Assembly (NCBI RefSeq): GCF_900476045.1
Contig: NZ_LS483440.1
Location: 1,240,001 to 1,304,000, forward strand
Length of the DNA stretch: 64,000 bases
Source of the DNA: Gemella morbillorum
Lineage (GTDB): Bacteria; Bacillota; Bacilli; Staphylococcales; Gemellaceae
Direction: 5' to 3'
Made by a program: the position numbers and the translations under genes. Shown here piece by piece: positions 49,108 to 57,546 of the stretch; positions within the stretch are counted from its first letter, which is position 1, and each line of letters starts with the position of its first letter. Below the pieces are notes generated by a model. It did not search any database, was not told the origin of the DNA, and saw nothing but the letters and a program-made list of their open reading frames with translations.

Positions 49108-49845
49108 TTAATTTATTAAATCTAAACAATTTTTATATGGAAGATTATATTCATATTTTTGGCTAATAAGCTCATTTTTCATTTTTTCTGAAGATTCATA
49201 TATTATAAATTTAAATAAGTTGTTTTCTTGTTCCTTTTTATTCATATATTTATCTAAATCTACATTTGAAAAACTAAACTTAGGAAATAATTCTTTAATA
49301 AGAGTAAGTAATTTAGATTCAATACTATATCCATAGACTTTAAACTTTATGCTAACCTCTACCCAAAGGTTTGCCCCTGCTCCGACATTAACAGCCGCTC
49401 CTGCACTGTGAACAAGTACTGCGTATACAGCTCCAACAAAAACAAATACTCCAGCTACCGGAAAGACATATACAGCTGACTGCGGAGTAGGTTCTTCATC
49501 CCCTGCTTGTATTTTTAATATTTTTGAATATGCATTTTTATATAAATTTCTTTTTGGTATTACTTCTAAATCTTCCAGCCTCTTATATATCTCTTTATAA
49601 TTTTTTTCTTTTATATATTCTAACAATACTCTATCTTTTTTTAGCTTATACTCATATATAATACCATCATCCAATTTATACTTAGTTTGAATATTATCTA
49701 ATTCATATACATCAGTTTTTTCTAATATTCCTATTATTTCACTTATATTATTACTACTTACATTTTCTATATTTAATGTAAAATCTTCTTCATTTACTTT
49801 TTCTAAATAATCTGGTGTTCCAAATATTGTATCATTACTAAACAT
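49108..49845 (-). CDS. putative radical-SAM substrate with internal Val/Ala/Gly-rich segment
   Basis: 245 residues; the start has AAGGAGG at ideal distance. Residues 1-120 are a charged, probably folded N-terminal domain. Residues 123-164 (SAVYVFPVAGVFVFV... to NVGAGANLWVEV) are strikingly rich in Val, Ala, Gly and aromatic residues with no charge until the final Glu. Residues 165-245 are again a charged, helical domain. The segment recalls the composition of cores epimerised or methylated in polytheonamide-type proteusins, but there is no nitrile-hydratase-like leader and the segment is internal. It could also be a membrane-inserting stretch. I recognise no family. The neighbouring radical SAM gene makes it the likely substrate. 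Confidence 0.72.
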   Translation of the reverse strand: MFSNDTIFGTPDYLEKVNEEDFTLNIENVSSNNISEIIGILEKTDVYELDNIQTKYKLDDGIIYEYKLKKDRVLLEYIKEKNYKEIYKRLEDLEVIPKRNLYKNAYSKILKIQAGDEEPTPQSAVYVFPVAGVFVFVGAVYAVLVHSAGAAVNVGAGANLWVEVSIKFKVYGYSIESKLLTLIKELFPKFSFSNVDLDKYMNKKEQENNLFKFIIYESSEKMKNELISQKYEYNLPYKNCLDLIN

Positions 49846-49858
49846 ATTTGTTTCCTCC

Positions 49859-50890
49859 TTAAATATTTAAATTATAACTACTATTTCTCATATTTTCATA
49901 CTTTACAAGTATTGATGTTACTATTTCTTTATAGTGATTATTTAAGGTTTCTCTAACTTCAGGATTTCTATAAATTATGGCACATGCTTGACATGGATGA
50001 ACTATATTTTTAATATATTTCTCTAATTTATTATTTTTTTGATAAGCAAAATATAATATTTTTTCTGCTCCACTAACCTTTAGCCATATTTTCATAAAAT
50101 CATTAAAATTATTATAATACATTTCTTTTAATGTACCTTTTTTATATTTTCCTGCTTTCATAGATGGTATATATTCCATTGTAAGACCACAACAATTTAT
50201 GACATTTCCTAATGGATTTATCCCTAAAAAATTTAAAATAGCATCACAAGGCTTATAATTATAATTCTCATCCAATTTTCTTCCACTTTTTTCAATTGTT
50301 TTTGGATTTTTCAATGAAATCCAAGAAGCTTTAACTTCTGAAAGACATCCCGTCTTTTCTTTTATAGATTTTACCTTATCGTTATTAACAAAATCTTCGT
50401 AACTAAAAGTAGAACCCGTAAAACTTTCTATACTTACCAACGTTATTAATCCTCTGTCACATGAAGACTCACAGGCATTAATTATGCTTTCAAAAGGTAC
50501 CCATTCTTGATGATTATCTCCTGTAGAATAATTTATTTCATTTAAGCCTGCGTCTATTAACTTATCTATCATCCTATCAGCTAATTTTTTTGTTTTTGCC
50601 CAAGACGCATTAGTAACTATTCTAGACTTTAATCCTAAACTATTTACTAATTTTATGGCTTTAAATAAATCTTCTCCTAATAGTGTACATTCTCCACCTG
50701 TAAACACACAAAGTTCTAAAGTATCTTTAAAGTTATCATATGATTCCAATATAAAATTTTCTATTTCTTCATAAGATAACCTTATTTCTATTTTAGGTGT
50801 ACATTGAAAACAACATTCTTTACAAGCGGCTGAACATTTGTAAGTTGTAAGAATAGTTACCATTTTAGGGTTTATAGGTTCAACTAACAT
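49859..50890 (-). CDS. radical SAM enzyme with C-terminal auxiliary cysteines
   Basis: 343 residues. The SAM [4Fe-4S] motif C19-x3-C23-x2-C26 follows the first strand, with extra C27 and C30. GGE (65-67) and the strand IVTNAS fit the radical SAM barrel. The C-terminal part has C215, C233-C234, C280 and C283, suggesting a SPASM/twitch-type auxiliary cluster, as in enzymes that modify ribosomal peptides. AGGAGG precedes the start. It sits 2 bases after the ABC exporter and 13 before its presumed substrate gene. The chemistry (thioether, epimerisation, C-C link) cannot be told from sequence. Confidence 0.88.
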   Translation of the reverse strand: MLVEPINPKMVTILTTYKCSAACKECCFQCTPKIEIRLSYEEIENFILESYDNFKDTLELCVFTGGECTLLGEDLFKAIKLVNSLGLKSRIVTNASWAKTKKLADRMIDKLIDAGLNEINYSTGDNHQEWVPFESIINACESSCDRGLITLVSIESFTGSTFSYEDFVNNDKVKSIKEKTGCLSEVKASWISLKNPKTIEKSGRKLDENYNYKPCDAILNFLGINPLGNVINCCGLTMEYIPSMKAGKYKKGTLKEMYYNNFNDFMKIWLKVSGAEKILYFAYQKNNKLEKYIKNIVHPCQACAIIYRNPEVRETLNNHYKEIVTSILVKYENMRNSSYNLNI

Positions 50891-50892
50891 TT

Positions 50893-52485
50893 TTACACCT
50901 CCTCTACATATATATTTTTATTTTCTTTTTCTATTTTATATTGTTTCACCTCTCTTAAGTTTATTAATATTTCATCGTAATGTGATATAATTATTAATGA
51001 AATTTTCCTTTCTAAACAATATTTAATTATATTATTTCTAGTTTTCTTATCAATACTAGAAAATGCTTCATCAGCAATAATAAATTTAGGTTCTCTATAT
51101 AATTCTCTTGCAAAAATTATTTTTTCTTTTTCTCCTGAACTTAGTGACACAGGCATAATTATTTGTTCTTTATTAGCAATAAGTGTTTTAATATTAAGCA
51201 TATTAATAATTTTATCTAATTTATCAATATCATATTTTTCACCCAATAGTATATTATTGATGAGTGAGTCAGTATATATAATACTTTCTCCAGTTAATAA
51301 ACTTAATTTTTTGGGCACTGTTAACTTTCCAACTAAATCTAAACAATCGTCTGTTAGTCCTGATAAAATATTTGCAAATAAACTTTTCCCCACCCCGTTA
51401 TTGCCGCTAATATAAACCAAATCTCCTTCTCTACAAGAAAATTTTGGAACACTTAAAGAATCTCCCCAAGGAAATTTTACACTAAAGTTATTTATAATTA
51501 TTTCATTATTTTTTTCAATTTGATCTTGAGTTGTACATATATCTCTGGTTTCTTCTAAAAAGTATTTTAACCTATTGTAAGAAACCACTAATATTTTGTA
51601 ACTAGAAAAACTCTGCATAAGTGATTGTATAGGCGAAAACATTAATCCTTGATAACTTACAAATGTAATTAATTCTCCTATTGAGATTTTTCCATTTTTT
51701 ATAAATGTTATACCTACAATAAAAATAATTATAGGTGCTATTGAAATCACAAAAGATAATATTGTATTCATAATTAAAATTAATTTATTTTGAGTTATAG
51801 ATAATTGTTTATTTTGATTAAATATAGTATTTATTTTATTTTTTCTAAAATTAAAAATATCATTTACTTTAACTTCTCTAGAATTAAATAAATTTTCATA
51901 TATTACCGTTGAGGTACTATCTTTATTTAATTATAATTCTGTTGTTTTTTCTTCAATTTTTGCTCCTATTTTCATATATACATATACTACAAACGGCATT
52001 AATATTACATTTATTAAAAATAGTATATTATTTATTGCAAACATAATAAATGAATAAGCTATCAGCAACACTATATTAGTTGAAATACTCCAAAATATAC
52101 TGTAAGAATATATAGCTACCACTGAAGTATCATTAGTTAAAATAGTTTGAGAATTCCCTATATCAATATTATTAAATTTAACTTTAGAATTAAAGATTTT
52201 ATTGTATAATATTTTTTTTAAAGAATACATATAATTTTGTATTAATTTAATTGATAGATAGTTAGAAATATAATTACCTAATACCTGTATAATAATAATA
52301 ATTAAAAATATTAATAATACTTTGTATAGTATTTCATAATTTTTTGGTATTATTATATCATCAATAATTATCTTAGATAAATAAGGAAGTGGAAGGCTAC
52401 TAATAATATTTATTATAAAAAATATTATTATAAAGAATAGACTTCTTTTATTCTTCACAACGAATTCTGTTATATAACTATTCAC
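50893..52485 (-). pseudogene. ABC exporter (TMD-NBD) interrupted by one in-frame TAA
   Basis: Both parts share a single frame. From GTG 52485 (GGAGG seven bases upstream) the N-terminal membrane domain runs to codon 184, codon 185 is TAA (51933-51931), and the frame continues through LNKDSTSTVIYENLFNSREV, the rest of the membrane domain and a complete ATPase: Walker A SGNNGVGKSL, signature LSSGEKEK, Walker B FIIADEAFSSID and the switch histidine IISHYD. Total 530 codons. There is no C39 peptidase domain. No ribosome site supports a restart after the stop. It would export the operon's product. The stop means inactivation, a very recent mutation, or a sequencing error. Confidence 0.85.
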
Positions 52486-52512
52486 AATAACACCTCCTGA
52501 CTCTTCACCTTT

Positions 52513-52541
52513 ATTATAACAGTTTTTAATGTTATTAACAA
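52513..52541 (-). promoter_or_regulatory. promoter of the ABC / radical SAM operon
   Basis: Minus-strand TTGTTA (52541-52536), a 17-base spacer and TATAAT (52518-52513), about 28 bases before the GTG start of the exporter. Genes from here to 48774 run in one direction with gaps of 2-13 bases. Confidence 0.8.
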
Positions 52542-52598
52542 ATAAAACCATTTAAATTCTATTTATTAATTAATAAAATATGAGTATGTTTTTCATTG

Positions 52599-52630
52599 AT
52601 AAAATGAACAATTATCTACATATTTCATTC
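52599..52630. other. attachment-site-like motif, copy 2 (probable prophage left end)
   Basis: ATAAAATGAA (52599-52608) and TTTCATTC (52623-52630) repeat the two blocks found at 48575-48594. The first block is the right half of a dyad TTTCATT-GATA-AAATGAA. It lies 37 bases beyond the recombinase stop, in the only gap between the prophage genes and the radical SAM operon. Confidence 0.35.
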
Positions 52631-52666
52631 AACAATAATTTTCCCAATTCAATATATAAAAAAGTC

Positions 52667-54232
52667 CTAAATTGATATGACTTCTCCGTTTTTTAAATGA
52701 ATTTCTATTCTTTTTCCTTCATGAATTATTATCGTATCTACCAAATAATTAAATAGCTTAGCATCGTATTCTGTTAGTAACTCACCTTGTTTTTCTAATG
52801 AGTCGATAAATATTTTCAGTTCTCTTACTCTCTTGTTTTTACTCAGTAAATCTAAGTTTCTCTGTTCTAATTGTTTTTCTAACAATTTATACTCTTCTAT
52901 CAGTTTATTATATTTTCTAGTGTACTCTTCTTGATCCTGTGCTATTTTGGAATTCGTTATTATCAACTTTTCTACATCATTTCTGATGTCTTCTAATTTT
53001 TCTTCGAGTTGAATGATTTCATCATCTGCCCCTCTATCTTCTTTTATCATCTTCATCAGGAGTTTTATATTACCTATAATTTCTTTTCTATTATCAATTA
53101 CCTTATTTAATGCTGATACTATCCATCTTTGAATCTCATCATCTCTAATATGAGGTGTATTACATTTTTCTTCATTTTTATACTTATCTTTACATCTATA
53201 TATTGTCTCTTTATATTTATTGGTTGAGTGCCATAAATGTCTCACGTATGAACTACCGCAACATCCACACCTAATTTTTCCAAAGTAGTTTTTCTCTGTA
53301 TACCACTTTTTATTTTCGCTTAGTTGCACTTGAACTGCATCAAATACTTCTTTATCAATTATTGCTTCATGGCTATTTTCTACATAATACTGAGGTAGCT
53401 CTCCGTTGTTCCTTTTCTGAGTCTTGTTTAAGAAGTCTGCTATATAGTATTTTTGAAGTAAGGCATCACCTTTATATTTTTCGTTTGTTAAAATACTTCT
53501 TACACTGCTATAACTCCATTTTTCTTTTCCTCTTGGTGTCGATATTTTATTTTCAGTTAGATGCTTTGCTATTTGATTAGGATTTTTTCCTGATAAGAAC
53601 TGTCCAAATATGTATCTTACTATTCTGGCTTGCTCTTTATCTACTTCAAATCCTCCATCCTCTTTTGGTTTAAACCCTAATACATTATTGTATGGAAACG
53701 TAACCTTACCTTCAGCAGCTTGTTTTCTCTTAGACCATGTTATATTTTCTGATATTGATCTACTTTCTTCTTGTGCTAGGGAGCTCATTATTGTAATAAG
53801 CAATTCACCCTTTGAATCAAATGTCCAGATGTTTTCTTTTTCGAAGTATATCTCTACTCCAACATCTTTTAGTTTTCTTACAGTTGATAGTGAATCCACC
53901 GTATTTCTTGCGAACCTACTTACACTTTTTGTTAATATGAGGTCTATCTTACCTGCTAGTGCATCATTTACCATTTCTTGAAACCCTAGACGTTTTTTTG
54001 TATTTGTTCCACTTATTCCCTCATCTGAATACATCTTCACAAACTCCCAATCTTTTCTACTTGATATGTACTCTTCATAATACTTCATTTGAGTTTCATA
54101 AGAACTTGTTTGATCTTCATTATCTGTCGATACTCTGGCGTAACCTGCGACCTTTTTCTTTTTTATACTAGGTAGTTTTGACTGACGACTAAGGTCCTTA
54201 TTGGCTTGTATAGTTGTAATTTTTCTATTCAT
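52667..54232 (-). CDS. large serine recombinase (prophage integrase)
   Basis: 521 residues: a resolvase catalytic domain (about 25-175; S35 in AGYARVSTDNEDQ, TKSVSRFARNTVDSL), a recombinase domain (about 190-300), a zinc ribbon (CGCCGSSYV... RCKDK... CNTPH) and a coiled coil (about 395-480) with a C-terminal strand domain. Such proteins integrate and excise phage or conjugative elements between short att sites without host factors. AAGGAG precedes the start 3 bases after the upstream recombinase. The frame is intact. Confidence 0.95.
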   Translation of the reverse strand: MNRKITTIQANKDLSRQSKLPSIKKKKVAGYARVSTDNEDQTSSYETQMKYYEEYISSRKDWEFVKMYSDEGISGTNTKKRLGFQEMVNDALAGKIDLILTKSVSRFARNTVDSLSTVRKLKDVGVEIYFEKENIWTFDSKGELLITIMSSLAQEESRSISENITWSKRKQAAEGKVTFPYNNVLGFKPKEDGGFEVDKEQARIVRYIFGQFLSGKNPNQIAKHLTENKISTPRGKEKWSYSSVRSILTNEKYKGDALLQKYYIADFLNKTQKRNNGELPQYYVENSHEAIIDKEVFDAVQVQLSENKKWYTEKNYFGKIRCGCCGSSYVRHLWHSTNKYKETIYRCKDKYKNEEKCNTPHIRDDEIQRWIVSALNKVIDNRKEIIGNIKLLMKMIKEDRGADDEIIQLEEKLEDIRNDVEKLIITNSKIAQDQEEYTRKYNKLIEEYKLLEKQLEQRNLDLLSKNKRVRELKIFIDSLEKQGELLTEYDAKLFNYLVDTIIIHEGKRIEIHLKNGEVISI

Positions 54233-54235
54233 CTT

Positions 54236-55132
54236 TTACTCCTTTTTTAGGTTACCTTGTTTTTTTATTTCTTGAACTTTATTGAATATTTTCTGAGAAA
54301 TAATTGCTTCATGTGCATTTTCTACTATGTACATAGTCTTCTCACCAGTATTTTTTACTGAACGACCTTTTTCTCTTACATTAAAAGTCTTTTGTAATAT
54401 AAGTTTCCCTGTATAAGTTTCTTGGGATAATATTCTATAGATAGCTAGTCTTGAAAACTTTTCTCCTCTTCTTGTGCGTTTACCTTCCTCATTTAATACC
54501 CTTGATATCTGTGTTGGTTTTATTCCTGATAGGTATAACTTATAAATCTTTCTAATAATGTCAGCTTCTGACTCTTCAATTTTATAAGAATCTCCTATCC
54601 ATCTATATCCTAATATAGGTTGTGGGCTATGTGGTAATCCTTGTTCAAACTTCTTCTTTACACTCCACCTTACATTACTACCTATCGCCTTTGATTCTTC
54701 TTCAGAAACAGCAGCGAGTAACGTTAGTAATAACTCTCCATCTGTAGTGAGTGTATCGATATTCTCTTTTTCAAATTGAACCCCTATGTTTAATTTCTTT
54801 AGTTCTCGTATTGTTTCTAGCAACTCAATAGTATTTCTTCCAAATCGTGATATGGACTTTGTAAGAATTATATCAATCTTTCCTTTCCTACAGTCATCTA
54901 TTAATCTTAAATACTCCTTTCGTTTTTTTGTATTTCTTCCACTTACAGAGTTATCAAAATACACTCCAGCATACTCCCAACTAGGATTATCTTGTATAAG
55001 TTTATTATAATAGCTTATTTGTTCAGATAGTGATTGTAGTAAATCTCTATGTGATACTCTTGCATAAGCTGCGACCTTTTGCCTTTTAGCATCAGTCACA
55101 TTTAGCGCTTCTAACTTTTTTATAATTTTCAT
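54236..55132 (-). CDS. short serine recombinase
   Basis: 298 residues from the ATG at 55132 (AGGAGG upstream; a 19-residue longer frame is unlikely). It has a resolvase domain with catalytic S27 (AAYARVSHRDLLQS) and LTKSISRFGRNTIELL, followed by a recombinase domain (about 165-285), but lacks the zinc ribbon and coiled coil of its neighbour. Tandem serine recombinases of this kind are seen in some Firmicute prophages and transposons, where the two may act together. It precedes the large recombinase and is probably translated with it. Confidence 0.9.
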   Translation of the reverse strand: MKIIKKLEALNVTDAKRQKVAAYARVSHRDLLQSLSEQISYYNKLIQDNPSWEYAGVYFDNSVSGRNTKKRKEYLRLIDDCRKGKIDIILTKSISRFGRNTIELLETIRELKKLNIGVQFEKENIDTLTTDGELLLTLLAAVSEEESKAIGSNVRWSVKKKFEQGLPHSPQPILGYRWIGDSYKIEESEADIIRKIYKLYLSGIKPTQISRVLNEEGKRTRRGEKFSRLAIYRILSQETYTGKLILQKTFNVREKGRSVKNTGEKTMYIVENAHEAIISQKIFNKVQEIKKQGNLKKE

Positions 55133-55178
55133 TATTGTATCCTCCTTTTCGTCATTACTATATATCACTCTAAAGCAA

Positions 55179-55346
55179 CTATTTATCAAGTGATAACTCC
55201 ATAAATTCAGATATTTTGGGAGTATACTTTTCTAACATCTTATGCTTGAATGAATCAAATTCATCTTTTGTGATTAGATTTTTTCTAAACAAGCTACTTA
55301 ATATTTTAATTGTGATTTGGTAGGTTACTTCATTTTTATTGTTCAT
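55179..55346 (-). CDS. small recombinase-associated protein
   Basis: 55 residues from the ATG at 55346, chosen for TTGGAGG directly upstream; a longer frame to 55433 has no such site. Pattern: MNNKNEVTYQITIKILSSLF, then LITKDEFDSFKHKMLEKY. Short proteins of this form commonly accompany serine recombinases in Firmicute elements and resemble a SHOCT-like module; the biochemical role is not established to my knowledge. It overlaps the preceding gene by 11 bases. Confidence 0.75.
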   Translation of the reverse strand: MNNKNEVTYQITIKILSSLFRKNLITKDEFDSFKHKMLEKYTPKISEFMELSLDK

Positions 55347-55728
55347 AACTACCTCCAAATCTGTGTTTAATATAACATTCATGACTGCAATACTTTCTTT
55401 TATTATTAGAATAAGATGTAAATTCTCTCTCACAATATTTACATTGATGTGTAGAAAATGCCTTTCTATTCATCTTGTCTTGATTATTCTTCCACCATTT
55501 CATTCGGCAAGCATCACTACAATATTTCTTTTGTTTTTTCCCATTTAAATGAGTTAACTTTTCTCCACATACCTTACAAGTATCAAAATCTTCTGTATCT
55601 AACTTTTCTAATTTTTCTCTTCTACAAATCGACTTAACTGTATTAGCTGATACATTTAAATATACAGCTATTTTCTTATACCCTAATCCTTTTTCTCTTA
55701 GTTTTTTTATTTCATCTTTCAGTTCCAT
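55336..55728 (-). CDS. HTH protein with two zinc ribbons, recombinase operon
   Basis: 130 residues from the ATG at 55728 (GGAG upstream). An N-terminal helix-turn-helix (LREKGLGYKKIAVYLNVSAN) is followed by two C-x2-C ... C-x3-C zinc ribbons (CKVCGEKL... CSDAC and CKYCEREF... CSHEC). Proteins like this head recombinase operons in several Firmicute mobile elements and are probably regulators. It is first in the recombinase operon and divergent from the endonuclease gene. Confidence 0.78.
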   Translation of the reverse strand: MELKDEIKKLREKGLGYKKIAVYLNVSANTVKSICRREKLEKLDTEDFDTCKVCGEKLTHLNGKKQKKYCSDACRMKWWKNNQDKMNRKAFSTHQCKYCEREFTSYSNNKRKYCSHECYIKHRFGGSYEQ

Positions 55729-55951
55729 ACTTCTCACTCCTATGATGTTTTTATTCTCTACATCACAGGTAAAGAAAACTAAGGAAAATTTAACCAACGA
55801 ACAAAAAAATTAAAAAATAGGTATTCACATATTTTCTATTTCTAATAAAGCGTATCTATGGTAAAATTACTTTATATATATAACAAAAAATAATTAATTA
55901 ATAGACGTTTTTATCTTAATAAATTTTAAATAAATAAGGAGGTAGTATATT

Positions 55952-56656
55952 ATGAATACTGAATTTGATTTTATAGATTTATATTTACTTATCCAGGAAA
56001 CAAAAAAAATAAATTTTTCTTCTGAAAAGACAATAAACAAATTATATGACAAATACCTCTCAAACTATAAAAAAATAGGTAAATTAAATAAAAAATCTTT
56101 AAAAAAATTCCTTAGAGAAGACAATTACTATAACAGAAGTGAAATATTAGATCACCTTCCATCAGGATATAAAACCCTAGTGATTAAAAAGAAAATATAT
56201 AATAGCGATTTACAATGTGATAAAAAAACAAATAAAGGAAACCAATTGAAAAATTTACCAAATTGGAATAAATTACAAAATCGAAGTATTTATAACAAAT
56301 CTCACATTATAGCTAGAGAATTAGGAGGAAAAAGAATCTATCATTCTTCAGGTGAATATTACAACGGTTTTATAGGTACTGAACATGCCAATGTCGGTAG
56401 AAATGGAAAGTCAGGAATGCGCTGTATAGAAGGAGTAATCCGGAAACATTTATGTGAAAACAAAAATAATTATATAGTATATGAGTGTCGTGTCATTTAT
56501 AAAAGACCTAAAGATATAATTCCAATATTCATCGTTATTATTATAGTTTCAGGCGATTATTCAATCAATAAAATCTATTTTGTTTGGAACACTCAAAATG
56601 GATATATTATAGATTACAAAACAGGGAATTATCTTCCTTATGATAAAAAAATATAA
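55952..56656 (+). CDS. DNA/RNA non-specific (NUC-type) endonuclease, phage cargo gene
   Basis: 234 residues with AAGGAGG 11 bases before the start. Residues 100-200 fit the NUC beta-beta-alpha-metal fold: RSIYNKSHIIARELGG holds the probable catalytic H118 (the DRGH motif here reads NKSH), and GFIGTEHANVGRNGKSGMR carries the metal-binding Asn (N147). The first 95 residues are unrecognised, lysine-rich and helical. There is no signal peptide, unlike secreted streptococcal phage DNases. It is the only rightward gene in the prophage part, with its own terminator, a typical moron layout between lysis and integration genes. Confidence 0.72.
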   Translation: MNTEFDFIDLYLLIQETKKINFSSEKTINKLYDKYLSNYKKIGKLNKKSLKKFLREDNYYNRSEILDHLPSGYKTLVIKKKIYNSDLQCDKKTNKGNQLKNLPNWNKLQNRSIYNKSHIIARELGGKRIYHSSGEYYNGFIGTEHANVGRNGKSGMRCIEGVIRKHLCENKNNYIVYECRVIYKRPKDIIPIFIVIIIVSGDYSINKIYFVWNTQNGYIIDYKTGNYLPYDKKI

Positions 56657-56687
56657 GCCTAGAAGAAATTTTCTTTTCCTCTAGGCT
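56656..56687. terminator. terminator between endonuclease and endolysin genes
   Basis: An 8-bp outer stem AGCCTAGA / TCTAGGCT (56656-56663 / 56680-56687) with further A/T pairing inside. The flanking T-rich sequences suit both convergent genes. Confidence 0.75.
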
Positions 56688-56693
56688 CATATT

Positions 56694-57545
56694 TTATCCT
56701 AATATTTCATTCACTTTTTGCTGAACTTCACTGTAGTTATATCCAGCATTAGTCAGTCTGTTTACTCGGTCTTGCCCATTACCCCACTTACCTTGAATTA
56801 CTTCTTGGGCTATTTCATCTAAATTATTAGATGTATAATTTCCATTCAGTAATCTATTCACTACTTCTTGAACCTCACTTGCATTATATCCTGCGTTAGT
56901 TAATCTGTTTACTCTATCCTCTCCATTACCCCATGCTCCTGAAATAACCTCTCGTGCAATTTTTTCATTGCTTTTATCTCCAGTTGATACTGAGTTTGTA
57001 GATGTACTTGGTTCTGAGATACTAGTATTACCTAACATTTCATCAACTGTTTCTCCTAAAGTCGCAAAATAATTCATACGTTCTACAAAGTAAGTTTTAA
57101 CACTATCAGTTGTTCCACCGTGTAAAGCTAAACTACGGTGTGGACAACTAGTTGGACTAAACTCATGATGAAGTCTTACCGTTTGTTTATTAATTGGCAA
57201 GCCATAATAAATCAAGTCTTCTGTCGCCTGCATTAATGCCATATCTTCATTGGCTAAAAAGTCCTCATCTGAGACTTTCATACTCTCACATACTTCATAA
57301 CCAATCGAGTGGGTATTACTCCACCACTCACCAGTATGATATCCAATGTTGTATGTATCTATTACTCTTGCGATACTATATCGGTTACAGTAATAGTGAG
57401 CTATCCCCAGTGCTTTATCTCGATATCTTAACCATTCCACATATTGTTCAGGTGTCATACTTCCTGCATCATTATGAATTACTACAAAGTCTATGCTGTC
57501 AAGTTGACCTGCGTTCATTAGTGTTTCATTTATTATTTGTACCAT
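56694..57545 (-). CDS. phage endolysin: amidase plus two CW_7 repeats
   Basis: 283 residues. N-terminal N-acetylmuramoyl-L-alanine amidase_2/PGRP fold (about 18-150) with probable zinc ligands H24 (VVIHNDAG), H126/H127 and C134 (VRLHHEFSPTSCPH). After a Ser/Thr linker come two CW_7 (Cpl-7-type) wall-binding repeats at 193-233 and 242-282, each with the WGNG-x-DRVNRLTNAGYN core. It cleaves the peptidoglycan stem at lysis. It starts one base after holin. Confidence 0.93.
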   Translation of the reverse strand: MVQIINETLMNAGQLDSIDFVVIHNDAGSMTPEQYVEWLRYRDKALGIAHYYCNRYSIARVIDTYNIGYHTGEWWSNTHSIGYEVCESMKVSDEDFLANEDMALMQATEDLIYYGLPINKQTVRLHHEFSPTSCPHRSLALHGGTTDSVKTYFVERMNYFATLGETVDEMLGNTSISEPSTSTNSVSTGDKSNEKIAREVISGAWGNGEDRVNRLTNAGYNASEVQEVVNRLLNGNYTSNNLDEIAQEVIQGKWGNGQDRVNRLTNAGYNYSEVQQKVNEILG

Positions 57546-57546
57546 C

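Noticed and set aside
50893-52551. Two separate ABC half-genes
   Set aside because: The second open part begins inside the membrane domain, has no ribosome binding site and is in the same frame as the first, so one interrupted gene explains it better.
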